Made by a program: the position numbers and the translations under genes. A stretch of DNA of 64,000 bases, taken from assembly GCF_013377535.1 (NCBI RefSeq), contig NZ_JABCJE010000001.1, positions 186,001 to 250,000 of the forward strand, written 5' to 3'. The notes beneath the pieces are model-generated. The model was not told the origin of the DNA and did not search any database. It saw only the letters and a program-made list of their open reading frames with translations. The DNA comes from Donghicola mangrovi (GTDB taxonomy: Bacteria > Pseudomonadota > Alphaproteobacteria > Rhodobacterales > Rhodobacteraceae). This document shows positions 44,613-53,990 of this stretch, in pieces. How positions within the stretch are numbered: the stretch's first letter is position 1; each line of letters opens with the position of its first letter.

Positions 44613-45983
44613 ATGGTGCAATCCGGATTTCCTGTACGCGTTCCACTGGTGACAGAACCAATGGGAGTATGGAAGAGCCTGCAGACCATGCGTCGCAACG
44701 TTCTGGAGACGTTGCCCGAAATTTCGACGCGCCAGCCGATGGTGTCGGGGCGGACGGGCAAACGCTGGCACATGGTGATGGACCCGGACGCCCTGAATCA
44801 CATGCTGCGGGACCGCCTGCCCGACTATCCGAAATCCGACGTGACCAAGGATATCCTGCGCCCCGCCATCGGCGAGAGCCTGTTCATTGCCGAGGGGCAG
44901 GAATGGCACTGGCAGCGGCGGACGGCGGCGCCTTCGTTTTCGCTGCGGAACGTGACGGCGCTGGCCCCCGTGATGTCCGCCGCCGCCGAGCGCTGTGTGC
45001 AGCGGCTGGATGCGGTGGGCGGTCTGCGCGCCGTTAACATGTACGACGAGATGGTGCAGACCACGTTCGAGGTGATCTCGGACGTGACGTTCTCGGGTCA
45101 GGAGGGGTTCGACCGCGATATCGTGCACGCCGCGCTCGAGGCCTATATCCAGAGCACGGCCAAGATGTCGCTGGGAGACCTGCTGGGGTTGCCGTCGTGG
45201 GTGCCGCGCCTGAACCGCCTCAGGAATGGCGATGCGCTCAAGACCATGCAGCGGGTCGCGGACGGGGCCATTCAAGCGCGCCGCCAATCGGGAACCAAGG
45301 GCGTGCCCGACCTGCTGGACCTGCTGCTGGCCGGAGAGGACCCCGAGTCGGGTCGTCGGATGACCACCGAAGAGCTGCGTGACAACCTACTGACCTTTAT
45401 CGTGGCGGGGCACGAGACGACCGCCCTGTCCCTGAGTTGGGCGCTGTATCTGGTGGCGAACGATCCGCGGGTTCAGGACATCGCCTGCGCCGAGGCCCGC
45501 TCCGTTCTGGGGGACCGCGTCGCCACCGCCGAGGACATCCCCCACCTGCCCTACATCCGCCAGATCGTCGACGAGGCGCTGCGCCTCTATCCGCCGGCCG
45601 CGCTGGTGTCGCGCACCGCCCTGAAGGACGACCGGCTCTGCGGGCGCGAGGTCAAGGCCGGAGATACGGTGATGATCCCGATTTATGCATTACACCGTAA
45701 CTACCTGCTTTGGGACGAACCGGACAGCTTCCGCCCCGAGCGATTCGCGGACCGCAAAGCGATTCGGCGATATGCATATCTGCCTTTCGGGGACGGACCC
45801 CGAATCTGCATCGGCGCGAGTTTCGCTTTGACAGAGGCGGTGATCATACTTGCCTCAATTTTGACCAAATATCGGTTCGATCCGGTCGCAGGGAAAGTCC
45901 CGAAACCGGTTATGATTCTTACACTACGGCCCGACGGAGGGGTTTGGCTGATGCCCAAAGCGTCGAAACCCCATCAACTATAG
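44613..45983 (+). CDS. Cytochrome P450
   Basis: 456 residues with no membrane anchor, so probably a soluble bacterial P450. The I-helix oxygen-activation motif is AGHETT (265-270), the ExxR motif EALR (321-324) and the heme loop FGDGPRICIG (392-401) with Cys399 as the iron ligand. No ferredoxin or reductase gene is adjacent. The substrate is unknown. The last part of the gene (from about 45690) is visibly more AT-rich than the first part. Confidence 0.93.
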   Translation: MVQSGFPVRVPLVTEPMGVWKSLQTMRRNVLETLPEISTRQPMVSGRTGKRWHMVMDPDALNHMLRDRLPDYPKSDVTKDILRPAIGESLFIAEGQEWHWQRRTAAPSFSLRNVTALAPVMSAAAERCVQRLDAVGGLRAVNMYDEMVQTTFEVISDVTFSGQEGFDRDIVHAALEAYIQSTAKMSLGDLLGLPSWVPRLNRLRNGDALKTMQRVADGAIQARRQSGTKGVPDLLDLLLAGEDPESGRRMTTEELRDNLLTFIVAGHETTALSLSWALYLVANDPRVQDIACAEARSVLGDRVATAEDIPHLPYIRQIVDEALRLYPPAALVSRTALKDDRLCGREVKAGDTVMIPIYALHRNYLLWDEPDSFRPERFADRKAIRRYAYLPFGDGPRICIGASFALTEAVIILASILTKYRFDPVAGKVPKPVMILTLRPDGGVWLMPKASKPHQL

Positions 45984-46391
45984 CGTGCAAAGTCATTTGT
46001 TGGTGACGCAACGAAACCGGGTGTTGCACTTTTCGTGAGCAAAACGGTCTCAAGGCAAACTACCCACATGATATAAATAAATAAAATATAATGAAAAAAT
46101 GGTAAGTCTTTATTAACTATTGTGCTTAACTATGGCGTTTTCTTGTTGCCAGCATACTTTTGATACTGTATGGTCTTAAGTATAGCTGAAGCACTTTTTA
46201 GTACGTTTCACTGGGGCTCCTCTGACTTCGTGAGTGGTGGTTGGAATTGGGAGCCCCAGTTATTATCTTCGCTATACTTTCCCATACACAGTCTCACGCG
46301 TAACAGTCCCGTAACGCACGCACTCTCCCTTGGGGAGAACGGTTTGCGATTTGCCACGTTCAGGAAATTTAAAAACACCGCGTGACCCACA
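45984..46391. other. 408-nt AT-rich gene-free region
   Basis: It contains no convincing gene. From about 46060 to 46205 the sequence is very AT-rich compared with the rest of the window, and a perfect 11-bp inverted repeat follows. A 71-codon open frame here has no start signal. Confidence 0.6.
46210..46260. repeat. Perfect 11-bp inverted repeat with 29-nt loop
   Basis: ACTGGGGCTCC (46210-46220) and GGAGCCCCAGT (46250-46260). It lies downstream of TTGATA (46160) and TATAGC (46181), which could be a weak plus-strand promoter. It may be the core of a small RNA. Confidence 0.6.
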
Positions 46392-46424
46392 CGAAAAAAG
46401 CCGCCCCTTCAGGCGGCTTTTTCG
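46392..46424. terminator. Bidirectional intrinsic terminator downstream of pheT
   Basis: The stem CGAAAAA-GCCGCC/GGCGGC-TTTTTCG has A- and T-runs on both sides. It ends pheT on the minus strand and could end any plus-strand transcript from the AT-rich region. Confidence 0.92.
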
Positions 46425-46445
46425 TTTTTGCAGAGGGTCTGCGCG

Positions 46446-48842
46446 TTAGCCGCGCAGAGTTGCTCCGGTGGCTTTCTGGACCTTTTCGATGATCTTGGCG
46501 CTGATCGCTTCCAGATCCTTGTCGTTCAGGGTCGCTTCGGTCGGCTGCAGGCGCACGGTGATGGCAAGGCTCTTCTTGCCTTCTCCCAGCGAGCCGCCGA
46601 TGAATTCGTCGAACACGCGGACCTCTTCGATCAGGGCCTTGTCGGCGCCTGCCGCTGCGTTCACCAGCGTCAGAGCCTCAACGTTCGCATCGACGACGAA
46701 GGCGAAGTCACGCTCGACCGCCTGCAGGTCGCTGACCTTGAGCGCAGGGCGGGTGGTTGCGGCCTTGCGGGGCAGCGGGATTTCGGCGGGCCAGATGGTG
46801 AAGGCCACGGCGGGGCCTTTGACATCCATCGCGTCCAGCACTTTGGGGTGCAGTTCGCCAAAGACCGCGAGAGTTTTCTTGGGACCAAGGCAGATGCGGC
46901 CCGAACGGCCCGGGTGGAACCATTCGGCGGTGTCGCGCATGATCTGGACCTTGGCGGGGGCGCCGATGGCCGACAGGATCGCCTCTACGTCCGCTTTGGC
47001 GTCGAACACGTCAACGGGGCGCGAGGACCCGTGGGTGTTCTTGGGGCCGGTGCGGCCGATCAGAACGCCGGTGATCTGAGTGTGCTGCTCGCCGGGCTCG
47101 CCGCCGTGGAAGGCAGGGCCGCATTCAAACAGGGCCAGATCGCCGAAGCCGCGTGCTTGGTTCCGGCTGGCCGCAGCCAAGAGGCCGGGCAGCAGGTCGG
47201 GGCGCATGTGGCTCATTTCCGAGGAGATCGGGTTTTCCAGACGGGTGGCATCGGTGCCGCCGCCGAACAGAGCCGCCTGCTTGCCGTCGATGAAGCTGTA
47301 GGTCACGCATTCGTTGTAGCCGAGGCTGGCAGCGGTGCGGCGACCGATGCTTTCGCGCTTTTGCATCGGGGTCAGGATCTGCTTGGGCAGCTCGTCCGAA
47401 GTGCGGCGCAGCGGCTTGCCGACCAGCTTGGTCAGCGAGGCGATGCGGGCGACTTCTTCGACCAGATCGGCCTCTCCCAGAACGTCGGGACGCCAGCTGG
47501 GAACGTGGGCCATGTCGCCTTCCATGACGAAGCCAAGGGCTTCGAGGGTGGCGCGCTGGGTTTCGGCGGGGATTTCCATGCCGACAAGGCTCTGGCACCG
47601 CTCGGTATCCAGTTTGTAGGCGCGGGAATGGTCGGGCAGTGCGCCAGCCATGACCACTTCGGACGCCTCGCCGCCGCAGAGATCAAGGATCATCTGGGTC
47701 GCGGCCTCAAGGCCTTCGGGGGTCCAAGCGGGATCGATGCCGCGCTCGAAACGGTAGCGGGCGTCGGAGTTGATCTTCAGACCACGGCCGGTCAGCGCGG
47801 TGCGGACGGTGTCAAAGAACGCAGCCTCGAGGAAGACATTCGTGGTCTCGTCGGTGCAGCCCGAGTGCAAGCCGCCCATGACGCCCGCGATGGATTCAAC
47901 GCCGTTGTCGTCGCTGATCACGGTCATGCCGGGCTGCATGGTGTATTCTTTGTCGTCCAGAGCCACCAGCGTCTCGCCGCCCTGAGCCGCGTGAACGCGC
48001 AGGTTGCCAGCAACTTTGTCCGCGTCAAACACGTGCAGCGGGCGGTTGCGGTCATAGGTGAAGAAGTTGGTGATATCTACCAGAGCCGAAATCGGACGCA
48101 GGCCAATCGCCCGCAGCTGGGTTTGCAGCCATTCCGGCGAGGGGCCGTTTTTCACGCCTTTGATGACGCGGCCGTAGAACACGGGGCAACCGGCCAGCGC
48201 GTCATCGTCAATGCTGACGGTGATCGGGCTGGGGAAGGTACCAGCCACGGGGGTCACGGGCGCGGGCTTCAGCGTGCCAAGGCCGCGGGCCGCCAGATCC
48301 AGCGCGATGCCGCGCACGCCAAGGGCGTCGGGACGGTTGGGGGTGATGGCGATCTCGATCACGGGATCAACCTTGGCGGGGTCGTTTTCCGCCAGCCAGT
48401 CGGTGAACTTCTGACCAACCTCGCCCGAGGGCAGCTCGATGATGCCGTTATGCTCGTCCGACAGCTCCATCTCGCGCTCGGAGCACATCATGCCATAGCT
48501 TTCGATGCCACGGATTTTGCCGACGTTGATGGTGATGTCGATGCCGGGAACATAGGTGCCGGGCTTGGCGACCACGACGGTGATGCCAGCGCGGGCGTTC
48601 GGCGCGCCACAGATGATTTGCAGCTCGCCCTCGTCGGTGGCGACCTTGCAGACGTTCAGCTTGTCCGCATCGGGGTGCTTCTCGGCGGCCAGCACCTTGC
48701 CGATGGTAAAGGCACCCAGTTTCTCGGCAGGGTTTTCAACGCCTTCGACCTCGAGGCCCAGATCGGTCAGGGCATAGAGGATCTCGTCCAGAGTGGCCGA
48801 GGTATCGAGGTGTGACTTGAGCCAGGACAGGGTGAACTTCAT
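46446..48842 (-). CDS. pheT: Phenylalanyl-tRNA synthetase beta subunit
   Basis: 798 residues. A tRNA-binding EMAP/OB domain at about 40-150, the B3/B4 editing domain and B5 in the middle, and the C-terminal anticodon-binding FDX-ACB domain (residues about 705-798) are all present. It pairs with PheS. Unlike E. coli, pheS and pheT are separated by two small genes. Confidence 0.97.
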   Translation of the reverse strand: MKFTLSWLKSHLDTSATLDEILYALTDLGLEVEGVENPAEKLGAFTIGKVLAAEKHPDADKLNVCKVATDEGELQIICGAPNARAGITVVVAKPGTYVPGIDITINVGKIRGIESYGMMCSEREMELSDEHNGIIELPSGEVGQKFTDWLAENDPAKVDPVIEIAITPNRPDALGVRGIALDLAARGLGTLKPAPVTPVAGTFPSPITVSIDDDALAGCPVFYGRVIKGVKNGPSPEWLQTQLRAIGLRPISALVDITNFFTYDRNRPLHVFDADKVAGNLRVHAAQGGETLVALDDKEYTMQPGMTVISDDNGVESIAGVMGGLHSGCTDETTNVFLEAAFFDTVRTALTGRGLKINSDARYRFERGIDPAWTPEGLEAATQMILDLCGGEASEVVMAGALPDHSRAYKLDTERCQSLVGMEIPAETQRATLEALGFVMEGDMAHVPSWRPDVLGEADLVEEVARIASLTKLVGKPLRRTSDELPKQILTPMQKRESIGRRTAASLGYNECVTYSFIDGKQAALFGGGTDATRLENPISSEMSHMRPDLLPGLLAAASRNQARGFGDLALFECGPAFHGGEPGEQHTQITGVLIGRTGPKNTHGSSRPVDVFDAKADVEAILSAIGAPAKVQIMRDTAEWFHPGRSGRICLGPKKTLAVFGELHPKVLDAMDVKGPAVAFTIWPAEIPLPRKAATTRPALKVSDLQAVERDFAFVVDANVEALTLVNAAAGADKALIEEVRVFDEFIGGSLGEGKKSLAITVRLQPTEATLNDKDLEAISAKIIEKVQKATGATLRG

Positions 48843-48916
48843 CGCCGCGCGCCTTTATTTGTCAGGTTTCATTCGACGCACGGCATAGCCCATGGGGCGG
48901 CAGGGGGAAAGGGGTC

Positions 48917-49306
48917 TTAGGCCTCGTAAAGCTCGAGCGGCAGACCATCGGGATCGGCAAAGAAGGTAAAGAGCTTGCCGGTCAGGAAATCGGTGCGGAT
49001 TTCCTCGACCGTGACGCCCGCATTTTCCAGTGCGCGCTTGGCGCTGCGCACGTCCGGCACGGTAAAGGCCAGATGGCGCAGGCCCTGCGCCTCGGGGTAG
49101 CTGGGGCGCGCGGGGGCATCCGGAAAGCTGAAAAGCTCGATCTGGCTGGTGCCCAGTTTCAGATCCAGCTTCCAGCTGTCGCGGGCCTCGCGGTAGGTTT
49201 CCTCGATGATGCGGGCCCCAAGGATATCGACGTAAAACGCCTTGGACCGCACATAATCACTGGCGATGATGGCTATGTGATGAAAGCCGGAAATCGAAAG
49301 GGTCAC
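48917..49306 (-). CDS. VOC (glyoxalase-like) family protein
   Basis: 129 residues of two beta-alpha-beta-beta-beta modules. Likely metal ligands are His9 or His10 (FHHIAI), a central Glu (IELF), His77 (LRHLAF) and Glu125 or Glu128 (LELYEA). It resembles the YaeR-type lactoylglutathione-lyase-related proteins; the substrate is unknown. It starts with GTG after AGGAGCG, and the start lies 50 nt inside the upstream ASCH gene. Confidence 0.85.
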   Translation of the reverse strand: MTLSISGFHHIAIIASDYVRSKAFYVDILGARIIEETYREARDSWKLDLKLGTSQIELFSFPDAPARPSYPEAQGLRHLAFTVPDVRSAKRALENAGVTVEEIRTDFLTGKLFTFFADPDGLPLELYEA

Positions 49307-49760
49307 GGGGCGCTCCTGATTGGGTCAAGGCCACCAAGTCGCCCATCCCGAAGCGGTCCGTCAAGACCTCGACCAGTTCGAAGCGCCAGCAGACCAGCGG
49401 GGTGTCTTCGGTCCAAGCCTCGTGCCCGCCAAAATAGGCGACCAGATCGTCGAACCATTCTTCGCGGCTGGAAAATTCGCCGGTGGCGAGGGCAAACTCC
49501 TCGGTCACTTCGGTGGCGCTGTTGATGGTGACTTGGGTCACGCGGATCACCGCGCCGGGCTTTCTGCGCCCGTCTTTGACGATGAAATATTGCCCTGCGA
49601 CGGGCAGACGGGCGGCCCCGTCATAGTCTCGCAACGCGCCGCAGCTGGCGGTTTTGCGACCCTGGACCACAAGCTCCAGAATGTCGTCGGCCATGCGTGG
49701 CCCGTTGCCGAAAGAAAAGGTGGTTGCGCCGCGATACTTGGCCTTCAGGTCGTCCAGCAT
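49257..49760 (-). CDS. ASCH domain protein
   Basis: 167 residues with the ASCH pattern (SFGNGPRMADDILELVVQGRKTASCGALRD and a later KPGAVIRVT strand), a PUA-related fold linked to RNA or nucleotide binding; some members are amidohydrolases. The ATG after GGGGGA is preferred. It overlaps the VOC gene by 50 nt and sits between pheS and pheT, so it is probably co-transcribed with them. Confidence 0.78.
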   Translation of the reverse strand: MLDDLKAKYRGATTFSFGNGPRMADDILELVVQGRKTASCGALRDYDGAARLPVAGQYFIVKDGRRKPGAVIRVTQVTINSATEVTEEFALATGEFSSREEWFDDLVAYFGGHEAWTEDTPLVCWRFELVEVLTDRFGMGDLVALTQSGAPRDPFDFRLSSHSHHRQ

Positions 49761-49850
49761 GATTTCCCCCATGCACCAACACTTGAACACTCGAACACTT
49801 CTCGAGACAAACGCAGCAAATCCCGTGCCGGTTTCCAACCCTGCAAATGA

Positions 49851-49881
49851 AAAAGGGTAAGGCCTAGTGCCCTACCCCTTT
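49851..49881 (-). terminator. Terminator-like hairpin after pheS
   Basis: On the minus strand AAAGGGGTAGGGC folds back on GGCCTTACCCTTT with minor mismatches and is followed by TTC and TTT. It may limit pheS transcripts entering the ASCH gene. Confidence 0.6.
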
Positions 49882-49904
49882 AGTGACGTTACGTTACTAA
49901 CATG

Positions 49905-50978
49905 TTACCGGCTAAGGCCCGCATGCAAGGTGGGCACATCCAGCGAAGCAAAGCCGTAATGGCGCAGCCAGCGCAGGTCAGATTCGAAGAACGCGCGCAG
50001 ATCGGGGATGCCGTATTTCAGCATCGCCAGACGGTCGATCCCCAGACCGAACGCAAAGCCCTGCCACAGCGCGGGGTCGATCCCTGCGGCCTGCAGAACC
50101 TTGGGGTGGACCATGCCGGACCCGCCAGCTTCGAGCCAATCGTCGCCCTCACCCAGCTTCAGCTGGCCATCAACCCAAGAGCAACGGAAGTCGATCTCGG
50201 CCGAAGGTTCGGTGAAGGGGAAGTGCGAGGCGCGGAAACGGACCTCAACCTCGTCAACCTCGAAGAAGGCGGCGGCGAACTGCTCGAGCACCCACTTGAG
50301 GTTGGCCATCGAGATGTCCTTGTCGATCGCCAGACCTTCGATCTGGTGGAACATGGGGGTGTGGGTCTGGTCATAGTCGGAACGGTACACACGGCCGGGC
50401 GCGATGATGCGGCAGGGCGCGCCGTTCTTTTCCATGTGGCGGATCTGAACGGGGCTGGTGTGAGTGCGCAGCACGTGGGGCGGACGATCGTCGCCTTCGG
50501 CGCGGTGCGTGTAGAAGGTGTCCATCTCGGCGCGTGCGGGGTGATGGCCGGGGATGTTCAGCGCGTCAAAGTTATACCAGTCGCTCTCGATCTGCGGACC
50601 TTCGGCCACCGAGAAACCCATGTCGGCGAAGATCGCGGTGACTTCTTCCATCACCTGGCTGATCGGGTGGATCGAGCCCTGACGCTGGGGGCGAACCGGC
50701 AGAGTCACGTCCAGCCACTCAGCCTTCAGACGTTCCTCGAGCGCGGCATCGGCCAGAGCGGCCTTCTTGGCGGTCAGGGCTGCGTTGATCTCGTCCTTCA
50801 GAGCATTCAGCGCGGGGCCCGCGACCTGACGCTCTTCGGGGGTCATTTTGCCAAGCTCGCGCATTTTCAGGCTGATCTCGCCCTTTTTGCCAACAGCGGC
50901 CAGGCGGACCTCTTCGATGGTGGCTTCGTCGCCAGCGGCCGCGATGGCCTCGATATATTTCGCGCGCAGATCGTCCAT
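49905..50978 (-). CDS. pheS: Phenylalanyl-tRNA synthetase alpha subunit
   Basis: 357 residues. An N-terminal coiled coil is followed by the class II catalytic core with motif 2 ([15 protein letters not shown] region) and motif 3 ([15 protein letters not shown]). The C-terminal Ala that governs p-chloro-Phe acceptance cannot be placed with certainty without alignment. It lies about 400 nt after rplT, separated by a structured repeat element. Confidence 0.98.
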   Translation of the reverse strand: MDDLRAKYIEAIAAAGDEATIEEVRLAAVGKKGEISLKMRELGKMTPEERQVAGPALNALKDEINAALTAKKAALADAALEERLKAEWLDVTLPVRPQRQGSIHPISQVMEEVTAIFADMGFSVAEGPQIESDWYNFDALNIPGHHPARAEMDTFYTHRAEGDDRPPHVLRTHTSPVQIRHMEKNGAPCRIIAPGRVYRSDYDQTHTPMFHQIEGLAIDKDISMANLKWVLEQFAAAFFEVDEVEVRFRASHFPFTEPSAEIDFRCSWVDGQLKLGEGDDWLEAGGSGMVHPKVLQAAGIDPALWQGFAFGLGIDRLAMLKYGIPDLRAFFESDLRWLRHYGFASLDVPTLHAGLSR

Positions 50979-51070
50979 GACACCCTCCTTGGCTTTGGGC
51001 GCTTGCTACCACAAGCGGGACGGGACGCAAGAGTTAGGAGAGAATTGCGAGGGCTTCGGGGTGTGGAGAC

Positions 51071-51260
51071 TTGAGTATTTAAGGCAAAAAGAAGCGCTAA
51101 CAGAGTTTTAATAATTCTTGGAAATACTCACGTCACGGTACAGGCTGGAGAGCCGATGACCGTGCAAGAAGAAGCCGCCCTGTCAGTTGTGCCTTTTGCG
51201 AAAAGGAAGCCACAACCTGGCAGGGCGCATTTTTGACTTCTTTTTGCTAAAAATACTCAA
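51071..51260. repeat. 190-bp structured element with 24-bp terminal inverted repeats (MITE-like)
   Basis: The ends TTGAGTATTTAAGGCAAAAA (51071 onward, continuing GAAG) and its inverted partner (51237-51260) match at 21 of 24 positions. Inside are a CACGGT/ACCGTG hairpin with inner GGCT/AGCC (51134-51164) and a long composite hairpin (51176-51227) followed by ATTTTTG on the plus strand. Another copy of the end motif is upstream of dgcA. It may be an intergenic repeat family, a MITE or a small RNA gene. Confidence 0.6.
51131..51240 (+). ncRNA. Candidate structured RNA within the 190-bp element
   Basis: Two nested hairpins with a terminator-like end: a 7-bp GC stem CGCCCTG/CAGGGCG, inner CAG/CTG, TTGTG/CACAA and CCTTTT/AAAAGG pairs, then a run of five T. 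No convincing promoter was found and no family was recognised. Confidence 0.35.
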
Positions 51261-51318
51261 ATCCCACATTCGCCAGTAGAACAAGCTACTGGCCCTCCGG
51301 GCGCTCCGTTTCCACAAA

Positions 51319-51346
51319 CGAAAAACGCGGGCCCGAAGGACCCGCG
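51319..51346 (-). terminator. Intrinsic terminator after rplT
   Basis: A CGCGGGTCC/GGGCCCGCG stem (one G-U) followed by TTTTTCGTTTG on the minus strand. Confidence 0.88.
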
Positions 51347-51375
51347 ATTCAATTCCGAAGTCTCGTGAAACGAGA

Positions 51376-51741
51376 TTAGGCTGCCAGAGCGCCTTTGGCC
51401 TGGTCCACGATCGCGCCGAAGGCTGCGGGCTCGTGTACGGCCAGATCTGCCAGAACCTTACGGTCGACTGCGATACCTGCCTTGTTCAGGCCGTTGATGA
51501 AGGCCGAATAGGTCAGGGCTGCGTCGTGTGCACGGACTGCTGCGTTGATACGCTGGATCCACAGTGCACGGAAATTACGCTTACGCGCCTTACGGTCACG
51601 GGTTGCGTACTGGTTGGCCTTGTCGACCGCCTGTGCTGCAACCTTGAAGGTGTTCTTGCGACGGCCGTAGTAGCCTTTTGCCGCTTTGATGATCTTCTTG
51701 TGACGGGCGTGGGTGACGGTACCACCTTTGACTCGGGACAT
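51376..51741 (-). CDS. rplT: 50S ribosomal protein L20
   Basis: 121 residues starting [16 protein letters not shown], with the long basic N-terminal extension and [19 protein letters not shown]. It is an early large-subunit assembly protein that in E. coli also represses its own operon. It lies 12 nt after rpmI; infC is not adjacent. Confidence 0.98.
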   Translation of the reverse strand: MSRVKGGTVTHARHKKIIKAAKGYYGRRKNTFKVAAQAVDKANQYATRDRKARKRNFRALWIQRINAAVRAHDAALTYSAFINGLNKAGIAVDRKVLADLAVHEPAAFGAIVDQAKGALAA

Positions 51742-51753
51742 TCCGTATTCTCC

Positions 51754-51954
51754 TTAGCGCGCGTAGGGCATGTATTTTTTCACGATTTTCTCGTCCGGAG
51801 CCGAGAGAGTCGTGGTACCACGGGCGGTACGGATGAATTTGGTGGTCCGTTTGATCATGCCGTGACGCTTGCCGGCCTGGCCGCAAACGATACGACCGTT
51901 GGCGGTCACTTTGAAGCGCTTCTTGGCGCTCGATTTTGTCTTCATCTTGGGCAT
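51754..51954 (-). CDS. rpmI: 50S ribosomal protein L35
   Basis: 66 residues starting [17 protein letters not shown], typical of bL35. AGGAGACGG precedes the start. It is in the rpmI-rplT operon. Confidence 0.97.
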   Translation of the reverse strand: MPKMKTKSSAKKRFKVTANGRIVCGQAGKRHGMIKRTTKFIRTARGTTTLSAPDEKIVKKYMPYAR

Positions 51955-52070
51955 TTCCGTCTCCTTCAATGCAGGTTCGGTCCGAACGCGACTCGGCATG
52001 CCACATTGGCCGGTCGCGCGGTTAGAGGGCGCCGTATAGACGGGAGCCCGATTTGGTGCAAGGGGGATTC

Positions 52071-52301
52071 TTAGTGAATATAACGCCCCATCACGGCGGC
52101 AAAGGCGCGGGGGACGTCCCCCAACTCGTACCCGCCCGGCTGCGTCTTGAGCGCATAGACCAGCGAGACACCGGAAATCACGATCGTCACCATCGCCACA
52201 CGGGGCGAACGGCCGTCGATCATCGCGGAGACAATGCTAGGAAGGGCGAAGGCGCCAACGACGACGCCTACGACCAGTGCCAGATCTGTATCGATTCCCA
52301 T
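52071..52301 (-). CDS. Small membrane protein, unknown function
   Basis: 76 residues with two hydrophobic segments (about 7-27 and 36-52) joined by a short basic loop (DGRSPRVAM). No family is recognised. The ribosome-binding site is weak. It lies 35 nt after pyk and upstream of rpmI on the same strand. Confidence 0.65.
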   Translation of the reverse strand: MGIDTDLALVVGVVVGAFALPSIVSAMIDGRSPRVAMVTIVISGVSLVYALKTQPGGYELGDVPRAFAAVMGRYIH

Positions 52302-52336
52302 TTACCCACTCGCAACTGTAAAAGTTGCTTAAGTGT

Positions 52337-53794
52337 TTATTCGGGATCGGTGTTAAAAATCAAACGCTCTTCGCAAGGGGCGACGCGCAGGATGTTCGTG
52401 GAGCCCGTCACATTGAAGGGAACGCCCGCGGTAACCACGATGTGGTCTTGCTCGGTGGCGTAGCCTTCGGAGCGGGCCGCGCGGACCGCCGAGACCACCG
52501 CCATCTTGAAGCGGTCGACCTCGTTGGTCTTGATCGGCTGGACGCCCCAGGACAGCGCCAGACGGCGTGCGGTGCGCAAGAGCGGGGTCAGCGCGATGAT
52601 CGGAACCATGGGGCGCTCGCGCGAGGTGAGCTGCGCGGTGGTGCCGGTCTGGGTGAAGCACGAGATCGCTTTGATCTGCGCGGTTTCCGCGATTTCGCGG
52701 GCCGCTGCCACGATGCCGTGGGCGATGCCGGTGCCGCGCATGGGGGCGGTGCCGCCACGCGATGCGGTGATAACTTCGCGCCAGGTTGCGTCGCCTTCGA
52801 CTTCGCGAGCCACGTTGTCCATGGTTTTCACGGCCTGCTCGGGGTACTGGCCCGCCGCAGATTCCGCCGACAGCATGATCGCGTCCGCGCCTTCGTAGAT
52901 GGCGGTAGCAACGTCGGACACCTCGGCGCGGGTGGGCATCGGGCTGTCGATCATCGATTCCAGCATCTGGGTCGCAACGATCACCGGCTTGGCAGCCGCG
53001 CGGCACTTGCGGACAAGGCGCTTCTGGATCGGGGGCACGTTCTGGACGGGCAGTTCGACGCCAAGGTCACCGCGGGCCACCATGATACCGTCGGACGCAT
53101 CGAGGATTTCCTCGAAGGATTTGACGGCCGAGGGCTTCTCGATCTTGGACAGAACGGCGGCGCGGCCCTGCACCAGTTCGCGGGCTTCCCACACGTCTTT
53201 GGCGCGCTGGACAAAGGACAGAGCGATCCAGTCCACACCCAGCGTACAAGCCAGTTCCAGATCGCCGCGGTCTTTTTCGGACAGCGCAGCAAGGGGCAGA
53301 ACCACGTCGGGGACGTTCACGCCCTTGCGGTTCGAGATGGTGCCGCCGGTGATGACTTCGCAGTCAGCCGAATCGCGGTCGCAGCTTTCGACGCGCAGAC
53401 GGATCTTGCCGTCGTTGACCAGCAGGTGCGCGCCCGGCTCGAGGGCGGCGAAAATTTCGGGGTGCGGCAGGCACACGCGGTCGATGGTGCCTTCGGTGGT
53501 GTCCAGATCCAGACGGAACTTTGCGCCTTCGACCAACTCCTCCGAGCCGTTGGCAAACACACCTACACGCAGTTTGGGGCCCTGAAGGTCTGCCAGAATG
53601 GCAATCGGGCTGCCCAGGTCTTCTTCGACCTGACGGATGATCTTGTGCCGCTCGGCAATCTCTTCGTGGCTGCCGTGGCTCATGTTCAGACGGAACACGT
53701 CTGCGCCTGCCTCGTGCAGCTTGCGGATCATCGCATAATCGTTCGAGGCCGGTCCAAGGGTGGCCACGATTTTCACATTACGGTGGCGTCTCAT
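52337..53794 (-). CDS. pyk: Pyruvate kinase
   Basis: 485 residues; converts phosphoenolpyruvate + ADP to pyruvate + ATP. Motifs include KIVATLGPAS, FRLNMSHGSHE, the active-site signature around ILSKIEKPSAVKSF and MVARGDLGVELP, then ATQMLESMIDSPMPTRAEVSDVA. The C-terminal allosteric domain is present. Divergent from the DUF1244 gene. Confidence 0.98.
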   Translation of the reverse strand: MRRHRNVKIVATLGPASNDYAMIRKLHEAGADVFRLNMSHGSHEEIAERHKIIRQVEEDLGSPIAILADLQGPKLRVGVFANGSEELVEGAKFRLDLDTTEGTIDRVCLPHPEIFAALEPGAHLLVNDGKIRLRVESCDRDSADCEVITGGTISNRKGVNVPDVVLPLAALSEKDRGDLELACTLGVDWIALSFVQRAKDVWEARELVQGRAAVLSKIEKPSAVKSFEEILDASDGIMVARGDLGVELPVQNVPPIQKRLVRKCRAAAKPVIVATQMLESMIDSPMPTRAEVSDVATAIYEGADAIMLSAESAAGQYPEQAVKTMDNVAREVEGDATWREVITASRGGTAPMRGTGIAHGIVAAAREIAETAQIKAISCFTQTGTTAQLTSRERPMVPIIALTPLLRTARRLALSWGVQPIKTNEVDRFKMAVVSAVRAARSEGYATEQDHIVVTAGVPFNVTGSTNILRVAPCEERLIFNTDPE

Positions 53795-53858
53795 ATTACA
53801 GCCCTCCTCCTAAACGGTATAAACCGGCAAGTTCTATGTTATCGCTAACGTCAGCCGC

Positions 53859-53887
53859 GTTATGCCCTAACACGAACGCTGGGGCAA
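53859..53887 (-). promoter_or_regulatory. Candidate pyk promoter
   Basis: TTGCCC (53882-53887), a 17-nt spacer and CATAAC (53859-53864), about 65 nt upstream of pyk. Confidence 0.4.
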
Positions 53888-53990
53888 CAGCTTGCTTCGG
53901 CAATATGCATGATAGATCGGAATGATGCCCCTTGACCCATTGGCGCAGGCAGACCAGCTAAGGAGCACCTGCCGGAAGAGGAGCACACCC

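Larger units (their letters stand above)
50979..51375. other. 397-nt rplT-pheS spacer
   Basis: It holds the rplT terminator (51319-51346), a 190-bp element bounded by 24-bp imperfect inverted repeats (51071-51260) and the pheS leader. No protein gene is called. Confidence 0.7.

Noticed and set aside
46170-46385. A 71-codon plus-strand open frame in the AT-rich region.
   Set aside because: It runs through the inverted repeat, has no start signal, and its predicted protein has no domain character.
51183-51230. A 15-codon minus-strand open frame (starting MRPARLWLPF) upstream of pheS, resembling an attenuator leader peptide.
   Set aside because: It holds only one Phe codon, coincides with a hairpin that has no T-run on that strand, and lies about 200 nt before pheS. 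It is better explained by the palindromic element.
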